Origin: Paraburkholderia caledonica NBRC 102488
GTDB lineage: Bacteria > Pseudomonadota > Gammaproteobacteria > Burkholderiales > Burkholderiaceae
DNA length: 64,000 nucleotides
Direction: 5' to 3'
NCBI RefSeq assembly: GCF_000685095.1
Contig: NZ_BAYE01000013.1
Coordinates: 124,001 to 188,000 of the forward strand
The notes under the pieces were generated by a model that did no database searches, was not told where the DNA came from, and saw nothing but the letters and a program-made list of their open reading frames with translations. Of the stretch, positions 25,625 to 34,604 are shown piece after piece (position 1 is the first letter of the stretch; each line of letters opens with the position of its first letter). The position numbers and the translations under genes were made by a program.

Positions 25625-27160
25625 ATGACAGTGCAAGCCGAAGAACGGGAGCGCGCGCCCATGAATACATCCGTGCCGCTGCTGCGCATGCAGGGCATCG
25701 TCAAGAGTTTTCCGGGCGTGAAGGCCTTGCGCGGCGTGAGCCTCGAATTGCGGGCGGGGCACGTCATGGCGATCGTCGGCGAGAACGGCGCTGGCAAGTC
25801 GTCGCTCGTCAAGACGCTGTCCGGCGCCTACGAGCCAGACGAAGGCACGATCGAAATCGACGGCGTGCCGCTTGCGCGCGGCACCAACGCGGCCATCGAT
25901 GCCGGCGTCGCCGTCATCTATCAGGAACTTTCGCTGATTAACGACATGACGGTGGCGGAGAACCTGTTTCTCGGCCGCATGCCTGCGCGCAAGGGTTTTA
26001 TCATGCAGCGCGAGGCGAACCAGCTCGCACGGGAAGCGCTTGCGCGTGTGGGCCTCGACTCCGTGCCGCCGTGGATGCGCCTCGGCGATCTGCCGCTCAA
26101 CAAGCGCCAACTGGTCGAAGTGGCGAAAGCGATTGCGCGCGATGCGCGCATCCTCGTCATGGATGAACCGACCGCGGCGCTGCAAAGTCAGGACATCGTC
26201 AATCTGTATGCCGTGGTGCGCAGGCTGCGAGCGGCGGGCATGGGCATCATCTTCATTTCACATCATCTTGAAGAAGTGTTCGAACTGGCCGATTCGGCGG
26301 TCGTGATGCGCGACGGCGCCACTGTCGGTGCGCGTCCCATGTCGGAATGGACCGAAGCCGCACTCGTGCAGGCGATGGTCGCTCGCAATCTGGAATCGTT
26401 CTACCCGTGGGAGCCGCGCGAATACGGCGATGTCGTGCTCGAAGTCCGTAATCTCGTCAGCGCGCCGCTGCTGCGCAATGCGAGCTTCAAAGTGCGGGCG
26501 GGAGAGATTGTCGGTATCGCGGGAATTGCGGGTGCAGGGCGCACCGAACTGCTCAAGACGATCTTCGGCGCGCTGCCGGCGACGGGTGGCGAAATACTCA
26601 TCAAAGGCAAAAAGATCGCGAATCATTCGCCGACTGAAGGCGTGCGTCACGGGCTCGTGTACACGTCAGAGGATCGCAAGCTCGAGGGGCTCGTGCTCGA
26701 TGCCAACATCGAAGAAAACATTGCACTGTCCAGTCTTAAAGCGCTGGCGAACGTCGGATTTGTTAGCGGTGCCAGAAAGCGCAAGCTTGCGCGAGATGCC
26801 AGCACGCGCTTCGGCGTGCGGGCGTCTTCGGTCCTGCAGGTCACGCGCACACTCTCGGGCGGCAACCAGCAAAAAGTGATTCTCGGGCGCGCCACCGCAA
26901 CCCGACCCGTCGTCATCATGCTCGACGAGCCGACGCGCGGCATTGACGTAGGGGCGAAGACGGAAATCTACGCCCATATGGTGGCCATGGCGCGGGCAGG
27001 CGGTGCGGTCGTCATGGTGAGCTCCGAATTGCCGGAGTTGCTCGGCATGTCGGATCGCGTGCTCGTGATGTATCGCGGAAGCATCGTGACGGAGATTCCG
27101 CGCGAAAAAGCGCATTCGGAAGCTGTCATTCAATGGGCTACAACAGGAGCAGGCGCATGA
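25625..27160 (+). CDS. Sugar ABC transporter ATP-binding protein, RbsA-like (system 2)
   Basis: 511 residues from ATG 25625, with a purine-rich GGAAAGAGG ahead. Two ATPase halves: GENGAGKSS, LPLNKRQLVE (a divergent signature) and LVMDEPTAAL in the first; GIAGAGRTE, LSGGNQQK and IMLDEPTRG in the second. The unusual first-half signature is seen in several RbsA-type proteins. It overlaps the permease start by four bases. Confidence 0.93.
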   Translation: MTVQAEERERAPMNTSVPLLRMQGIVKSFPGVKALRGVSLELRAGHVMAIVGENGAGKSSLVKTLSGAYEPDEGTIEIDGVPLARGTNAAIDAGVAVIYQELSLINDMTVAENLFLGRMPARKGFIMQREANQLAREALARVGLDSVPPWMRLGDLPLNKRQLVEVAKAIARDARILVMDEPTAALQSQDIVNLYAVVRRLRAAGMGIIFISHHLEEVFELADSAVVMRDGATVGARPMSEWTEAALVQAMVARNLESFYPWEPREYGDVVLEVRNLVSAPLLRNASFKVRAGEIVGIAGIAGAGRTELLKTIFGALPATGGEILIKGKKIANHSPTEGVRHGLVYTSEDRKLEGLVLDANIEENIALSSLKALANVGFVSGARKRKLARDASTRFGVRASSVLQVTRTLSGGNQQKVILGRATATRPVVIMLDEPTRGIDVGAKTEIYAHMVAMARAGGAVVMVSSELPELLGMSDRVLVMYRGSIVTEIPREKAHSEAVIQWATTGAGA

Positions 27161-28158
27161 CCTCCACGGCAGCCAACCGCGCGGATACGGAGGCGCTGTC
27201 GCGCCGCGTGATCCGCCAATTGAGGAGCGGGATCGGGCCACTGTTCGCCGCGCTCGTCATAATCTGTATTGCTTTGTCGATTGCATCGCCCGAGTTTCTG
27301 ACGACCAGTACGCTGACCAACATCATGGTGCAGGTGTCGGTGGTCGGCATTGCGGCGGTGGGCGGGACCTTCGTCATCATTACGTCGGGAATCGATCTCT
27401 CGGTCGGTTCGCTCGTCGCGTTGACGGGCATGGTCGCTGCGACTGTCATGGCTGGGTCCAGTCCGGGGGCGATCGGCCTCGGCATTGCGGGGCTTTGCGC
27501 GGCGCTCGCGGTTGGCGCGGCGGCAGGCGCATTGAACGGTCTCGCGGTTGCGTGGCTGCGGCTCGTGCCCTTCATCGTCACACTGGCGATGATGGCCATG
27601 GCGCGCGGCTTGACCCTCGCCATTTCGGATGGCCGCACCAAGTTCGATTTCCCGAATGCCTTCACGGCGTTCGGCGCGAAAACGGTCGCCGGCTTGCCGA
27701 TGCCGATGATAGTCATGCTCGTGATCTTCGTCATAGGTCATGTGTTGTTGCGCAAGACCACGTTCGGTCATCAGGTGTTCGCGGTGGGCGGCAATCAGGA
27801 AGCCGCGCGTCTCGCGGGTATCCCGGTGCATCGCGTCGTGTTCCTCACTTATATGCTGGCCGGTGTCACGGCCGCAATTGCCGGGATCGTTCTAGCGGGG
27901 CGGCTCAATTCCGCGTTGCCTTCGGCAGCGAACGGGCTGGAGTTGCAGGTGATCGCCGCTGTCGTGATTGGCGGGACGTCGCTTGCGGGAGGACGCGGGT
28001 CGATTGTGGGAACGTTCATCGGCGTCGTGCTCATCGGCGTGATCAATGTGGGATTGTCGCTGCTCGGCGTCAATCCCTTCTGGACGCAGTTCATACAGGG
28101 CGGGGTGATATTCGCGGCTGTCCTGCTGGATGCGCTCAGTCAGCGACGCAAGCAGTGA
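27157..28158 (+). CDS. Sugar ABC transporter permease, RbsC-like (system 2)
   Basis: 333 residues from ATG 27157, with AGGAG 8 bases upstream and ATGA overlap with the ATPase. About ten membrane segments and the signature TSGIDLSVGSLVALTG. The ATPase-contact loop is GGNQEAARLAGIPVHRVVF. Completes importer 2, which sits between the aldolase and DhaKL genes. Confidence 0.92.
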   Translation: MTSTAANRADTEALSRRVIRQLRSGIGPLFAALVIICIALSIASPEFLTTSTLTNIMVQVSVVGIAAVGGTFVIITSGIDLSVGSLVALTGMVAATVMAGSSPGAIGLGIAGLCAALAVGAAAGALNGLAVAWLRLVPFIVTLAMMAMARGLTLAISDGRTKFDFPNAFTAFGAKTVAGLPMPMIVMLVIFVIGHVLLRKTTFGHQVFAVGGNQEAARLAGIPVHRVVFLTYMLAGVTAAIAGIVLAGRLNSALPSAANGLELQVIAAVVIGGTSLAGGRGSIVGTFIGVVLIGVINVGLSLLGVNPFWTQFIQGGVIFAAVLLDALSQRRKQ

Positions 28159-28206
28159 GCGTCTTTTTGCATTCTGTGAAAGCACCCCGAACCGGAGGAG
28201 CACGAC

Positions 28207-29217
28207 ATGAAAAAAATCATCAACGAACCCGATGCCTTTGTCGATGAGATCATCGAAGGCCTATTGATCGCCCATCCGGCATGGATCAAAAGCGCAACTG
28301 CGGACAAGCGGGCGCTGGTACGCAAGGATGCGCCGAAAGCGGGGCGTGTCGGCATCGTGACGGGCGGCGGCTCGGGTCATCTGCCCGGCTTTCTCGGCTA
28401 CGTGGGCGAGGGTTTGTGCAGCGGCGTCGCGGTGGGCAACGTTTTTTCATCGCCGTCCTCCGAGCAGATACTGGAAGCGACGAAGGCTGTGAATGGCGGC
28501 GCCGGTGTGCTCTACGTGTATGGGAACTACGGCGGCGACGTGCTCAACTTCGATCTCGCGGCCGACCTCGCCGAGCCGGACGGCATCCAGATCCAGACGG
28601 TCGTGCTGACCGACGACGTGGCCTCCGCTCCCAAGGAACGCGCCGCGGACCGTCGCGGCGTGGCGGGCATGCTGTTCGCCTTCAAATGCGCAGGCGCCGC
28701 AGCGGAGCGCGGCGACTCACTGGAGGAAGTGGCGCGTGTCTGCGGCAAGGCCAATGCCAATTGCCGCACCATGGGCGTCGGCCTGTCGCCGACGATCCTG
28801 CCCGCTGCCGGCAAACCGACCTTCACCTTGCCCGAAGGCGAGATGGAAATCGGCATTGGTATTCATGGCGAGCCAGGCACGCACCGCGGCAACCTCGAAT
28901 CCGCGGATGCAATTGCTGAACGCATCACGCGTGAGATTCTCGACGATCTGGATGCGCAGCAAGGCTCACGCGTCGCGTTACTGGTCAACGGACTCGGCGC
29001 GACGCCGTTGGAAGAGCTCTATCTGCTTTATCGACGTTCGGCGCGACTTATCGCGGATCGCGGATTGAAGGTGGCGCGCTCGTATGTGGGCGAATATGTG
29101 ACGAGTCTCGAGATGGCGGGCGCATCCATCACTGTGATGCTGCTCGACGACGAACTTCAGGCGCTGCTCGAAGCACCGGCTAGTTCGCCGTTCTTCCGCG
29201 ACGGCACGGCATCCTGA
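28207..29217 (+). CDS. dhaK: Dihydroxyacetone kinase subunit DhaK
   Basis: 336 residues. DhaK binds the keto-sugar covalently through a His as a hemiaminal; that His is visible as H220 in GIGIHGEPG. The substrate loop GGGSGHLP (53-60) and D111 in YGGDVLNF complete the site. It is followed 11 bases later by DhaL, and no DhaM or other phosphotransfer partner is encoded nearby. It may phosphorylate dihydroxyacetone or a related ketose such as erythrulose; some family members do the latter. Confidence 0.92.
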   Translation: MKKIINEPDAFVDEIIEGLLIAHPAWIKSATADKRALVRKDAPKAGRVGIVTGGGSGHLPGFLGYVGEGLCSGVAVGNVFSSPSSEQILEATKAVNGGAGVLYVYGNYGGDVLNFDLAADLAEPDGIQIQTVVLTDDVASAPKERAADRRGVAGMLFAFKCAGAAAERGDSLEEVARVCGKANANCRTMGVGLSPTILPAAGKPTFTLPEGEMEIGIGIHGEPGTHRGNLESADAIAERITREILDDLDAQQGSRVALLVNGLGATPLEELYLLYRRSARLIADRGLKVARSYVGEYVTSLEMAGASITVMLLDDELQALLEAPASSPFFRDGTAS

Positions 29218-29228
29218 CGAGGCATGCG

Positions 29229-29855
29229 ATGAGTGTATCCAACAACGAACTGCGCGAGCTTCTGACGCGCGCATTGAATGCGCTTCCCGCTCACGCCGAC
29301 GAACTGCGCGACCTCGATGCCGCCTTGGGCGATGGCGATCTCGGCATTACGGTTCGGGCGGGATCGGCAGCGGTCGTGAATGCGCTTGCCGCATTGCCCG
29401 ACGACGCATCGCTCAGCGATGTGCTGCTGGCCGCGGGCAAGGCTTTCTCGGCCGCCAACCCGTCGACGTTCGCGGCGCTCGTGGGCGGCGGTCTGCTTGC
29501 TGCTGCCAAGGCGGTGCCCGGAGTACAAGGGGTGGGGCGCGCCGAAGCCCTGGCGATTGGGCGCGCGGTGGCGGGCCGCATCGTCGAACGCGGCAAGAGT
29601 CAGCTCGGCGACAAGACGGTGCTCGATGCGCTGCTGCCGAGCCTCGATACGCTGGAGGCATCGCAAGGAAGCGCCGTCGTGCTGCTCGACGCGATGATCG
29701 CGACGGCGCAGGAAGGCGTCGCCGCCACGGCCTCCATTCAATCGAGAAAAGGCCGTGCCGCGTGGGTGCAGGAACGAAGCATCGGCCATGCGGACCCCGG
29801 AGCAACGGCATACGTGCGCTTCTTACAGGCGTTGCGCGAGGCGTTTGCTGGATAG
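29229..29855 (+). CDS. dhaL: Dihydroxyacetone kinase nucleotide-binding subunit DhaL
   Basis: 208 residues, all-helical DhaL fold. The magnesium/ADP Asp cluster is at D30, D35 and D37 (LDAALGDGDLG), the same positions as in E. coli DhaL. Position 38 is Leu where E. coli has His. Without a DhaM gene the pair may use ATP directly. Last gene of the run; the cluster as a whole would yield DHAP from two directions. Confidence 0.9.
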   Translation: MSVSNNELRELLTRALNALPAHADELRDLDAALGDGDLGITVRAGSAAVVNALAALPDDASLSDVLLAAGKAFSAANPSTFAALVGGGLLAAAKAVPGVQGVGRAEALAIGRAVAGRIVERGKSQLGDKTVLDALLPSLDTLEASQGSAVVLLDAMIATAQEGVAATASIQSRKGRAAWVQERSIGHADPGATAYVRFLQALREAFAG

Positions 29856-30468
29856 CGCGATTCAAGGTGCGGCCGCTTTGCTTGCTCGTGTAAGAAAACC
29901 ACGCTGATGGGGCGCCGGCCTTTCTACATCCAAAGCTCTGTATCGCGCGCAATCCCGCAATCGGACTGTTGAGCGTCATGCTGCTCCCGGTGGCACTGTG
30001 TCCGGTGCCAGTCGGGACCGCTTGCGCCGTATGGACCTGTCGCTTCTTCATTAGTGCAGGCTGCGTTCGAACTCGAAGCCAGACAACTGCGTCTGGTCGA
30101 GAAGACTTCCTGTCTACGCGAAATGTCTCTGAAGGACACTGGCTGTCCGGAAAAGACCTTACGTGGTGAACTGCATCCACACTACTATCAATCGCACAAG
30201 AGTCGTCGGATTGCGATCTGCAATCGTTCATAGGCATGACGCGGCGCACCAATGTCGCGCGCAGGGCCGTGCGTTCGGCATAAGCGCACGAGATTATATT
30301 TAGATATGCGAAGTAAATATTCGACGCCGTCACATTGTCGAATCTGGCGTGAGTGGAGCCCCGGCGGCGGCAACGCGATCTGAACCTGACTGCGGTGAAA
30401 GCGTTGTCATGCGTGTGGCGAGGCGAGCGCCCAGGCGGCGAGTATGGCGTTCTCATAACGGAGACAGC
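29856..30468. other. 613-base stretch without a recognisable gene
   Basis: Lower coding quality than its surroundings: short frames in all directions with no family resemblance and no ribosome sites that I trust. The right part is AT-richer and contains the inverted repeat at 30296-30320. It may be an eroded insertion or a long leader for the esterase gene. Confidence 0.5.
30296..30320. promoter_or_regulatory. Inverted repeat upstream of the esterase
   Basis: ATATTTA and TAAATAT, perfect 7-bp arms separated by 11 bases, in the only AT-rich patch before the tannase-like gene. Candidate operator; the binding protein is unknown. Confidence 0.35.
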
Positions 30469-32169
30469 ATGATTTCACTTGATACTCGTATCCTGAAGAT
30501 AGCGGCCGTGGGTGCGTTCTGGCTGACATCGGCGGCCTCGGCAGCCACCAGCGCGGCGAAGCCGCCAGCGGGCCCCGTAGCCGCCTGCGAACGTCTCCAG
30601 GGCTATGTCGTCCCTCCGTCCGAAATCGGCTTGTCCACCTCCGGCGCGACCGTGGTTTCCGTCAAGCCGGTTGCTGCGAGCGGGACTGGCGCGAAAGCTT
30701 TACCGGATTACTGCGAGGTCACAGGCAAGATATCTCCGCTCGACCGATCCGCGCCCGACATCCAGTTCAAGGTCGGACTGCCTGCGCAATGGAACGGCAA
30801 GATCGTCATGTTCGGCGGTGGTGGTTTCGACGGCACGATTCCCGACGTAACGGGAAATGTACCGAATGGCCCGGTCGATGAACTGGTGCCGCTTGGCCGC
30901 GGCTACGCGACCTTTGCGAGCGACTCCGGCCATCAGGCCAACGCGCTCGGCTCACAGGACGGACGCTTCGGCTTGAACGACGAGGCGGTGAGAAATTTTG
31001 GCGGTGACGCGTTGAAGAAAACGCATGACGCAGCGCTCGCCATCATCAAGGCGCGGTATGGGCATTGGCCGCATAAGGCTTATTTCGCTGGCGGATCGAC
31101 GGGCGGCCGCGAAGCCGTGACAGCGATTCAGCGCTGGCCGTCCGATTGGGACGGTGCGATTGCATGGTATCCCGCATGGGACGATGCTGCAGCGCTGCTC
31201 GGCGGTCAACGCATGAACCGCGCGCTCGCTAAACCCGGTGCCTACCTTTCCGTTGGCAAGCGCAAAGCGTTGTACGACGCGGCGATGCAGACATGCGACT
31301 CGCTCGACGGCGTTGCCGACGGGCTTATCAGCGACCAGCAGCAGTGCAACGCCCGGTTCGATCCGGTCACCGCTACGTTGAACGGCGCTGCGCTGCGTTG
31401 CCGGAACGGCGCGGACACCGGCGACAATTGCCTTTCGGACCCACAAATCGAGGCTTTGAAAACGATAAACTCCGCAACGCATTTTCGCTTCCGGCTCGTG
31501 AGCGGTGAAACTCAATACCCCGGATACAACGTCTGGGGAGCCGATCTGGGCATCACCACACGTAGTTCGCCGGTCGAGCCCGTGGTCACGTTTCTCGCTT
31601 TCGGAACGTCCCAGCCGGCAAACCCGATGCCTGCAACGGCGCCATACATTAGCGTTCTAACGGACCAGTGGTTCAAGTATGCCGTGACGCGCGACCCTGA
31701 CTTCAATTCACTCTCGATCGACCCCGAGCAGCCCGGCGTGTGGGCGAACCGCATTAGCGAACTGAGTTCGCAGCTCGATGCAAGCACGGACATCTCGGCT
31801 TTCAGGAGGCACGGCGGGAAGTTGCTGCTGGTGCATGGACTGGCCGACATTCTGGTCAGTACGCGCGCGACCGAGGAATACTATCGACGGCTACAAGAGC
31901 AGTTCGGCATCCGTCAGGTCGATTCCTTCGTACGCTTCTATGAGATTCCAGGAATGGGCCATGCGGTGAGCAGTACCTTCAACGCCACCTGGGATTCACT
32001 GTCCGCGCTCGAGCAGTGGGCCGAGAGAGGCAAGGCCCCTGTCGCGCAGGTAACGACCGATACCGCTGGCGTACCGGGCCGCACGCGGCCGCTGTGCGAT
32101 TACCCGGACTGGCCGCGGTACGTAGGTGGCGACGTCAATCGGGCCGAATCGTTCCAATGTTCGCGATGA
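30469..32169 (+). CDS. Tannase/feruloyl esterase family protein, exported
   Basis: 566 residues from ATG 30469 (GGAGA upstream). Signal peptide residues 1-26. Serine hydrolase nucleophile in AGGSTGGRE (S210), Asp in LVHGLADILVS and His in IPGMGHAVS. The paired cysteines and the C-terminal CDYPDWPRYVGGD are standard for PF07519. It releases gallate, ferulate or similar acids from plant esters, or cleaves MHET-like diesters, in the periplasm or outside. It has no co-transcribed neighbour. Confidence 0.9.
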   Translation: MISLDTRILKIAAVGAFWLTSAASAATSAAKPPAGPVAACERLQGYVVPPSEIGLSTSGATVVSVKPVAASGTGAKALPDYCEVTGKISPLDRSAPDIQFKVGLPAQWNGKIVMFGGGGFDGTIPDVTGNVPNGPVDELVPLGRGYATFASDSGHQANALGSQDGRFGLNDEAVRNFGGDALKKTHDAALAIIKARYGHWPHKAYFAGGSTGGREAVTAIQRWPSDWDGAIAWYPAWDDAAALLGGQRMNRALAKPGAYLSVGKRKALYDAAMQTCDSLDGVADGLISDQQQCNARFDPVTATLNGAALRCRNGADTGDNCLSDPQIEALKTINSATHFRFRLVSGETQYPGYNVWGADLGITTRSSPVEPVVTFLAFGTSQPANPMPATAPYISVLTDQWFKYAVTRDPDFNSLSIDPEQPGVWANRISELSSQLDASTDISAFRRHGGKLLLVHGLADILVSTRATEEYYRRLQEQFGIRQVDSFVRFYEIPGMGHAVSSTFNATWDSLSALEQWAERGKAPVAQVTTDTAGVPGRTRPLCDYPDWPRYVGGDVNRAESFQCSR

Positions 32170-32380
32170 GCGATAGTACCGAAGGGCGGCGCTGGTGAGA
32201 GTTGACGTACTTCCACTTGTGGCGGACATGATCGAGGCAAACTTCGGGTTCCGGGTCTGCGCTTCACGGCTCGCTACAACAAGGCTATACCTTGGTGAGT
32301 GCGAGTGGACCAACAGGGTGGGGTGTCCGGCTTTCGACCCGCGACGCCCCTTGCTGCTTTCACGCGTGTAGACAAGCCCC

Positions 32381-32752
32381 TCAAGGGCCCAGGTAGAAAT
32401 CAAACGGAATTAGCTCGACGGCCCATCCGCCTTCTTCGCCCAGTGTGGCGGCCGGGTGCATGGACGCGATGCGCAAGGCCTCGTCACGGCTATCCGCCTC
32501 GATGATGAACAGACCGCCCACGACTTCCTTCGACTCCGTGTAGGGCCCGTCCGTGACGTGCGTCTTGCCACTGCGCGGGCGAAGCGTGCTCCATTTGTCC
32601 AGATCGCCCAGCGACGCGGAGATCAGAACCTTGCCGGTAGCCCGCATCTTCTCGTCTAATGCGGGGCATTGGCTCACCAGAGCCTTGACGGCTTCTGGTG
32701 TCATGGCGGCGAATTTTTCGGGGGTGAAGTAGGCCAAGCCGAGGTATTTCAT
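32381..32752 (-). CDS. YCII-related (DGPF-domain) protein
   Basis: 123 residues from ATG 32752, with AAGGAA upstream. Contains the family's DGPYTESKEVVGGLFII segment and the HPAA motif near the C-terminus. YCII/DGPF proteins are small ferredoxin-like-fold proteins often linked to ECF sigma factors or oxidative chemistry. No sigma factor is nearby here. Function unknown. Confidence 0.8.
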   Translation of the reverse strand: MKYLGLAYFTPEKFAAMTPEAVKALVSQCPALDEKMRATGKVLISASLGDLDKWSTLRPRSGKTHVTDGPYTESKEVVGGLFIIEADSRDEALRIASMHPAATLGEEGGWAVELIPFDFYLGP

Positions 32753-32962
32753 GGGAGTTCCTTTGGGTGGGACATACACCTACGACGAAGCAGATGATCG
32801 AAAATCGACAAACTCCGAAGAGAATTTGTAGCGGGTCTTGCCAGTCTGTCCGCCTTGGTTGACTGCCGGAGTCCGTGCCGCAAAAGTGCGCCCGGACACC
32901 ACGGGCTTCGATCACCGGCCAGTTCTGGAGCGCCAGACGTGGCTTTCGTCGATTTGCGTCGC

Positions 32963-33297
32963 TCAGTCTGCCAGCAACCCGTCTTCCCGCAGCACGCGCT
33001 GGACGGCCGGTCTATCCCTGATTCGCTGATACCACGCCTGCAGCTGGCGATACGGACCGAGGTCGATATTCGCGTGGTACACCGATTTCATCGACGAGAA
33101 ACCGCTGACCGTTTAATTGACGGTCGATCCAGCCGAAACTGCTTTCGAGCTTCGGCCTTGCGGTATCTACCCACTTTCCTGCAGCAACCGCATAAAGCAG
33201 CGGAATGAAGCCCCTATGGATTTCGGTGCTCAGGAAGTTGAGCCATTCGAGCAGCCTGTAGCGTCCAATCGAACCATGAGCGGGCGCGAGTTTCGAT
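32963..33297 (-). pseudogene. Glutathione S-transferase remnant
   Basis: Only the C-terminal helical domain of a bacterial GST is left: KLAPAHGSIGRYRLLEWLNF followed by STEIHRGFIPLL and FGWIDRQLNG. About 25 family residues are then missing and the frame shifts before the last stretch (HANIDLGPYRQLQAWYQRIR to GLLAD, stop at 32963). The thioredoxin-fold N-terminus is absent, so it cannot be active. It fuses directly onto the DeoR remnant at 33298. Confidence 0.75.
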
Positions 33298-33644
33298 TCA
33301 GGTGACTGGCTCACCAATGACGAACCCCGACGCCGCATTGAGTTTAGACGACGACGCGAGCACGACTGTTTCTGCCGCGCGCGCGGCAAGCGCGCTTGAT
33401 CGCAGCTTCCTCGAAATCGCCGGTGCTCAGGCCCGCCTGTGGATGAACGCCGGTCACTCCCATGAAGTCCCCAATCTGCATGGATGCGCGAGATGCCCTC
33501 AATCGCGGCGGCGCCAACGGCAACGATCGAGTGCTTGTACAGCCGCCCGCCGATCAGGATGACCTCGACGCAAGGATGCTCAGCGAGCACCGTCGCGACG
33601 CTCGGACTGTGCGTGACAATCGTCGCGTGCAAATCAGCGGGCAA
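33298..33644 (-). pseudogene. DeoR-family regulator remnant, two frameshifts
   Basis: The C-terminal effector domain of a DeoR regulator is recognisable in pieces: LPADLHATIVTHSPSVATVL and IEGISRIHAD in one frame, FMGVTGVHPQAGLSTGDFEE in a second, and ETVVLASSSKLNAASGFVIG in a third, ending at the stop at 33298. The HTH domain is missing upstream. Two indels and the truncation make it a dead gene. Confidence 0.78.
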
Positions 33645-33662
33645 GTGACTTGACCAGCAGCC

Positions 33663-33806
33663 ATGAGCACAACCAGAGACCGGGTTCGCATCGTCGAGTC
33701 AATCACACTCTCCTACGATTGGTACACGCTGAAAAAGGTAACCTTCGATTTTCTCCGCCGCGACGGTACGTGGCACCATTCGCGAACAATATATTTTTCA
33801 GCATAA
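33663..33806 (+). pseudogene. Truncated NUDIX hydrolase (NudK-like) N-terminus
   Basis: A 47-codon frame from ATG 33663 to TAA 33804-33806. It reads like the start of GDP-mannose/ADP-sugar pyrophosphatase NudK (DRVRIVES, DWYTLKKVTFDFLRRDGTW), then breaks off before the Nudix box. The break coincides with the AT-rich promoter of the BigR-like gene, so the rest was replaced. It could be translated but cannot be catalytic. Confidence 0.65.
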
Positions 33807-33835
33807 TGTAGGTGTGTGAATCAGAGGATGATGAG

Positions 33836-34153
33836 ATGAGGAGGAAGTCCGCCCCAATCGACTTTTCCGCAATGCAGGCCTCGGCAGAGAAAGCCTGCGC
33901 GCTGCTGAAGGTGCTGGCTAATCCGGACAGGTTGCTGTTGATGTGCCAGTTGTCCCAAGGCGAGCTGTGCGTAAGCGACCTCGAAGAGCAACTGGGTATA
34001 CGCCAACCTACGCTTTCCCAACAACTCGGCGTACTTCGCGACAACGAACTCGTCGAAACACGTCGGGAGGGGAAAAGCATCTTCTATTCCATCGCGAGCA
34101 AGGAGGCGATTGCGGTCATGAACGTGCTCTACGACCAGTTTTGCGCCCCGTGA
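33836..34153 (+). CDS. bigR: ArsR-family regulator, BigR/SqrR sulfide-sensing type
   Basis: 105 residues from ATG 33836. Winged HTH with VSDLEEQLGIRQPTLSQQL. Cysteines at 37 (LLMCQL) and 103 (QFCAP) are 66 residues apart, the spacing of the two redox cysteines (42 and 108) of Xylella BigR, which form a disulfide in response to sulfide or persulfide and release DNA. Extra Cys at 21 and 45. It precedes two YeeE/YedE genes by 15 bases, the usual BigR targets. Confidence 0.85.
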   Translation: MRRKSAPIDFSAMQASAEKACALLKVLANPDRLLLMCQLSQGELCVSDLEEQLGIRQPTLSQQLGVLRDNELVETRREGKSIFYSIASKEAIAVMNVLYDQFCAP

Positions 34154-34168
34154 AGATGAGGACTGACC

Positions 34169-34603
34169 ATGTCGATTGATACTGCGAGTTTTACGCCCGG
34201 CCTGTCCCTGACGGGAGGCCTGATGATTGGCGTCGCAGCGGCGATGCTGGTTCTCTTCAACGGGCGCATTGCCGGCATCAGCGGCATTCTCGGCGGCCTG
34301 CTTAGTGGGTCACACAAGATGCTGGGATGGCGCATCGCTTTTCTTGCAGGGTTGATCGGCGCGCCTGCGCTGGCGAACCTGCTCGGGGACCCGATAGCGC
34401 CTGATATCGAGGCGGGATGGGCCCACATACTTCTCGCGGGTTTTATGGTTGGCATCGGCACGCGCTACGCCAGCGGTTGCACGAGCGGCCACGGTGTCTG
34501 CGGCATCTCACGGGGCTCTGTCCGTTCGCTTGTCGCGACGGCAATATTCATGGCAACCGGTTTTCTGACCGTATTCGTGTCCAGACATCTGCTGGGAGGC
34601 TGA
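34169..34603 (+). CDS. YeeE/YedE (DUF395) sulfur transporter, half 1
   Basis: 144 residues, four hydrophobic segments. The signature SGCTSGHGVCGISRGS carries the two cysteines that relay thiosulfate or a sulfane sulfur through TsuA/YeeE-type channels. Half-length proteins of this family pair to make one transporter, and half 2 starts one base after its stop. Controlled most likely by the BigR-type regulator. Confidence 0.88.
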   Translation: MSIDTASFTPGLSLTGGLMIGVAAAMLVLFNGRIAGISGILGGLLSGSHKMLGWRIAFLAGLIGAPALANLLGDPIAPDIEAGWAHILLAGFMVGIGTRYASGCTSGHGVCGISRGSVRSLVATAIFMATGFLTVFVSRHLLGG

Positions 34604-34604
34604 G

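Noticed and set aside
24479..26185. 568-codon minus-strand frame
   Set aside because: Spans two real genes (binding protein and ATPase) on the other strand and has shadow composition.
29413..30456. 347-codon minus-strand frame covering the gap before the esterase
   Set aside because: Partly antisense to dhaL, with no ribosome site and no similarity I can name.
30241..30470. Mobile element end
   Set aside because: The 30296-30320 repeat has no partner copy or target duplication nearby, so it is treated as an operator candidate.
33012..33644. 210-codon minus-strand frame read as one protein
   Set aside because: It is a chance fusion of two gene remnants (DeoR then GST) with frameshifts, not a functional protein.
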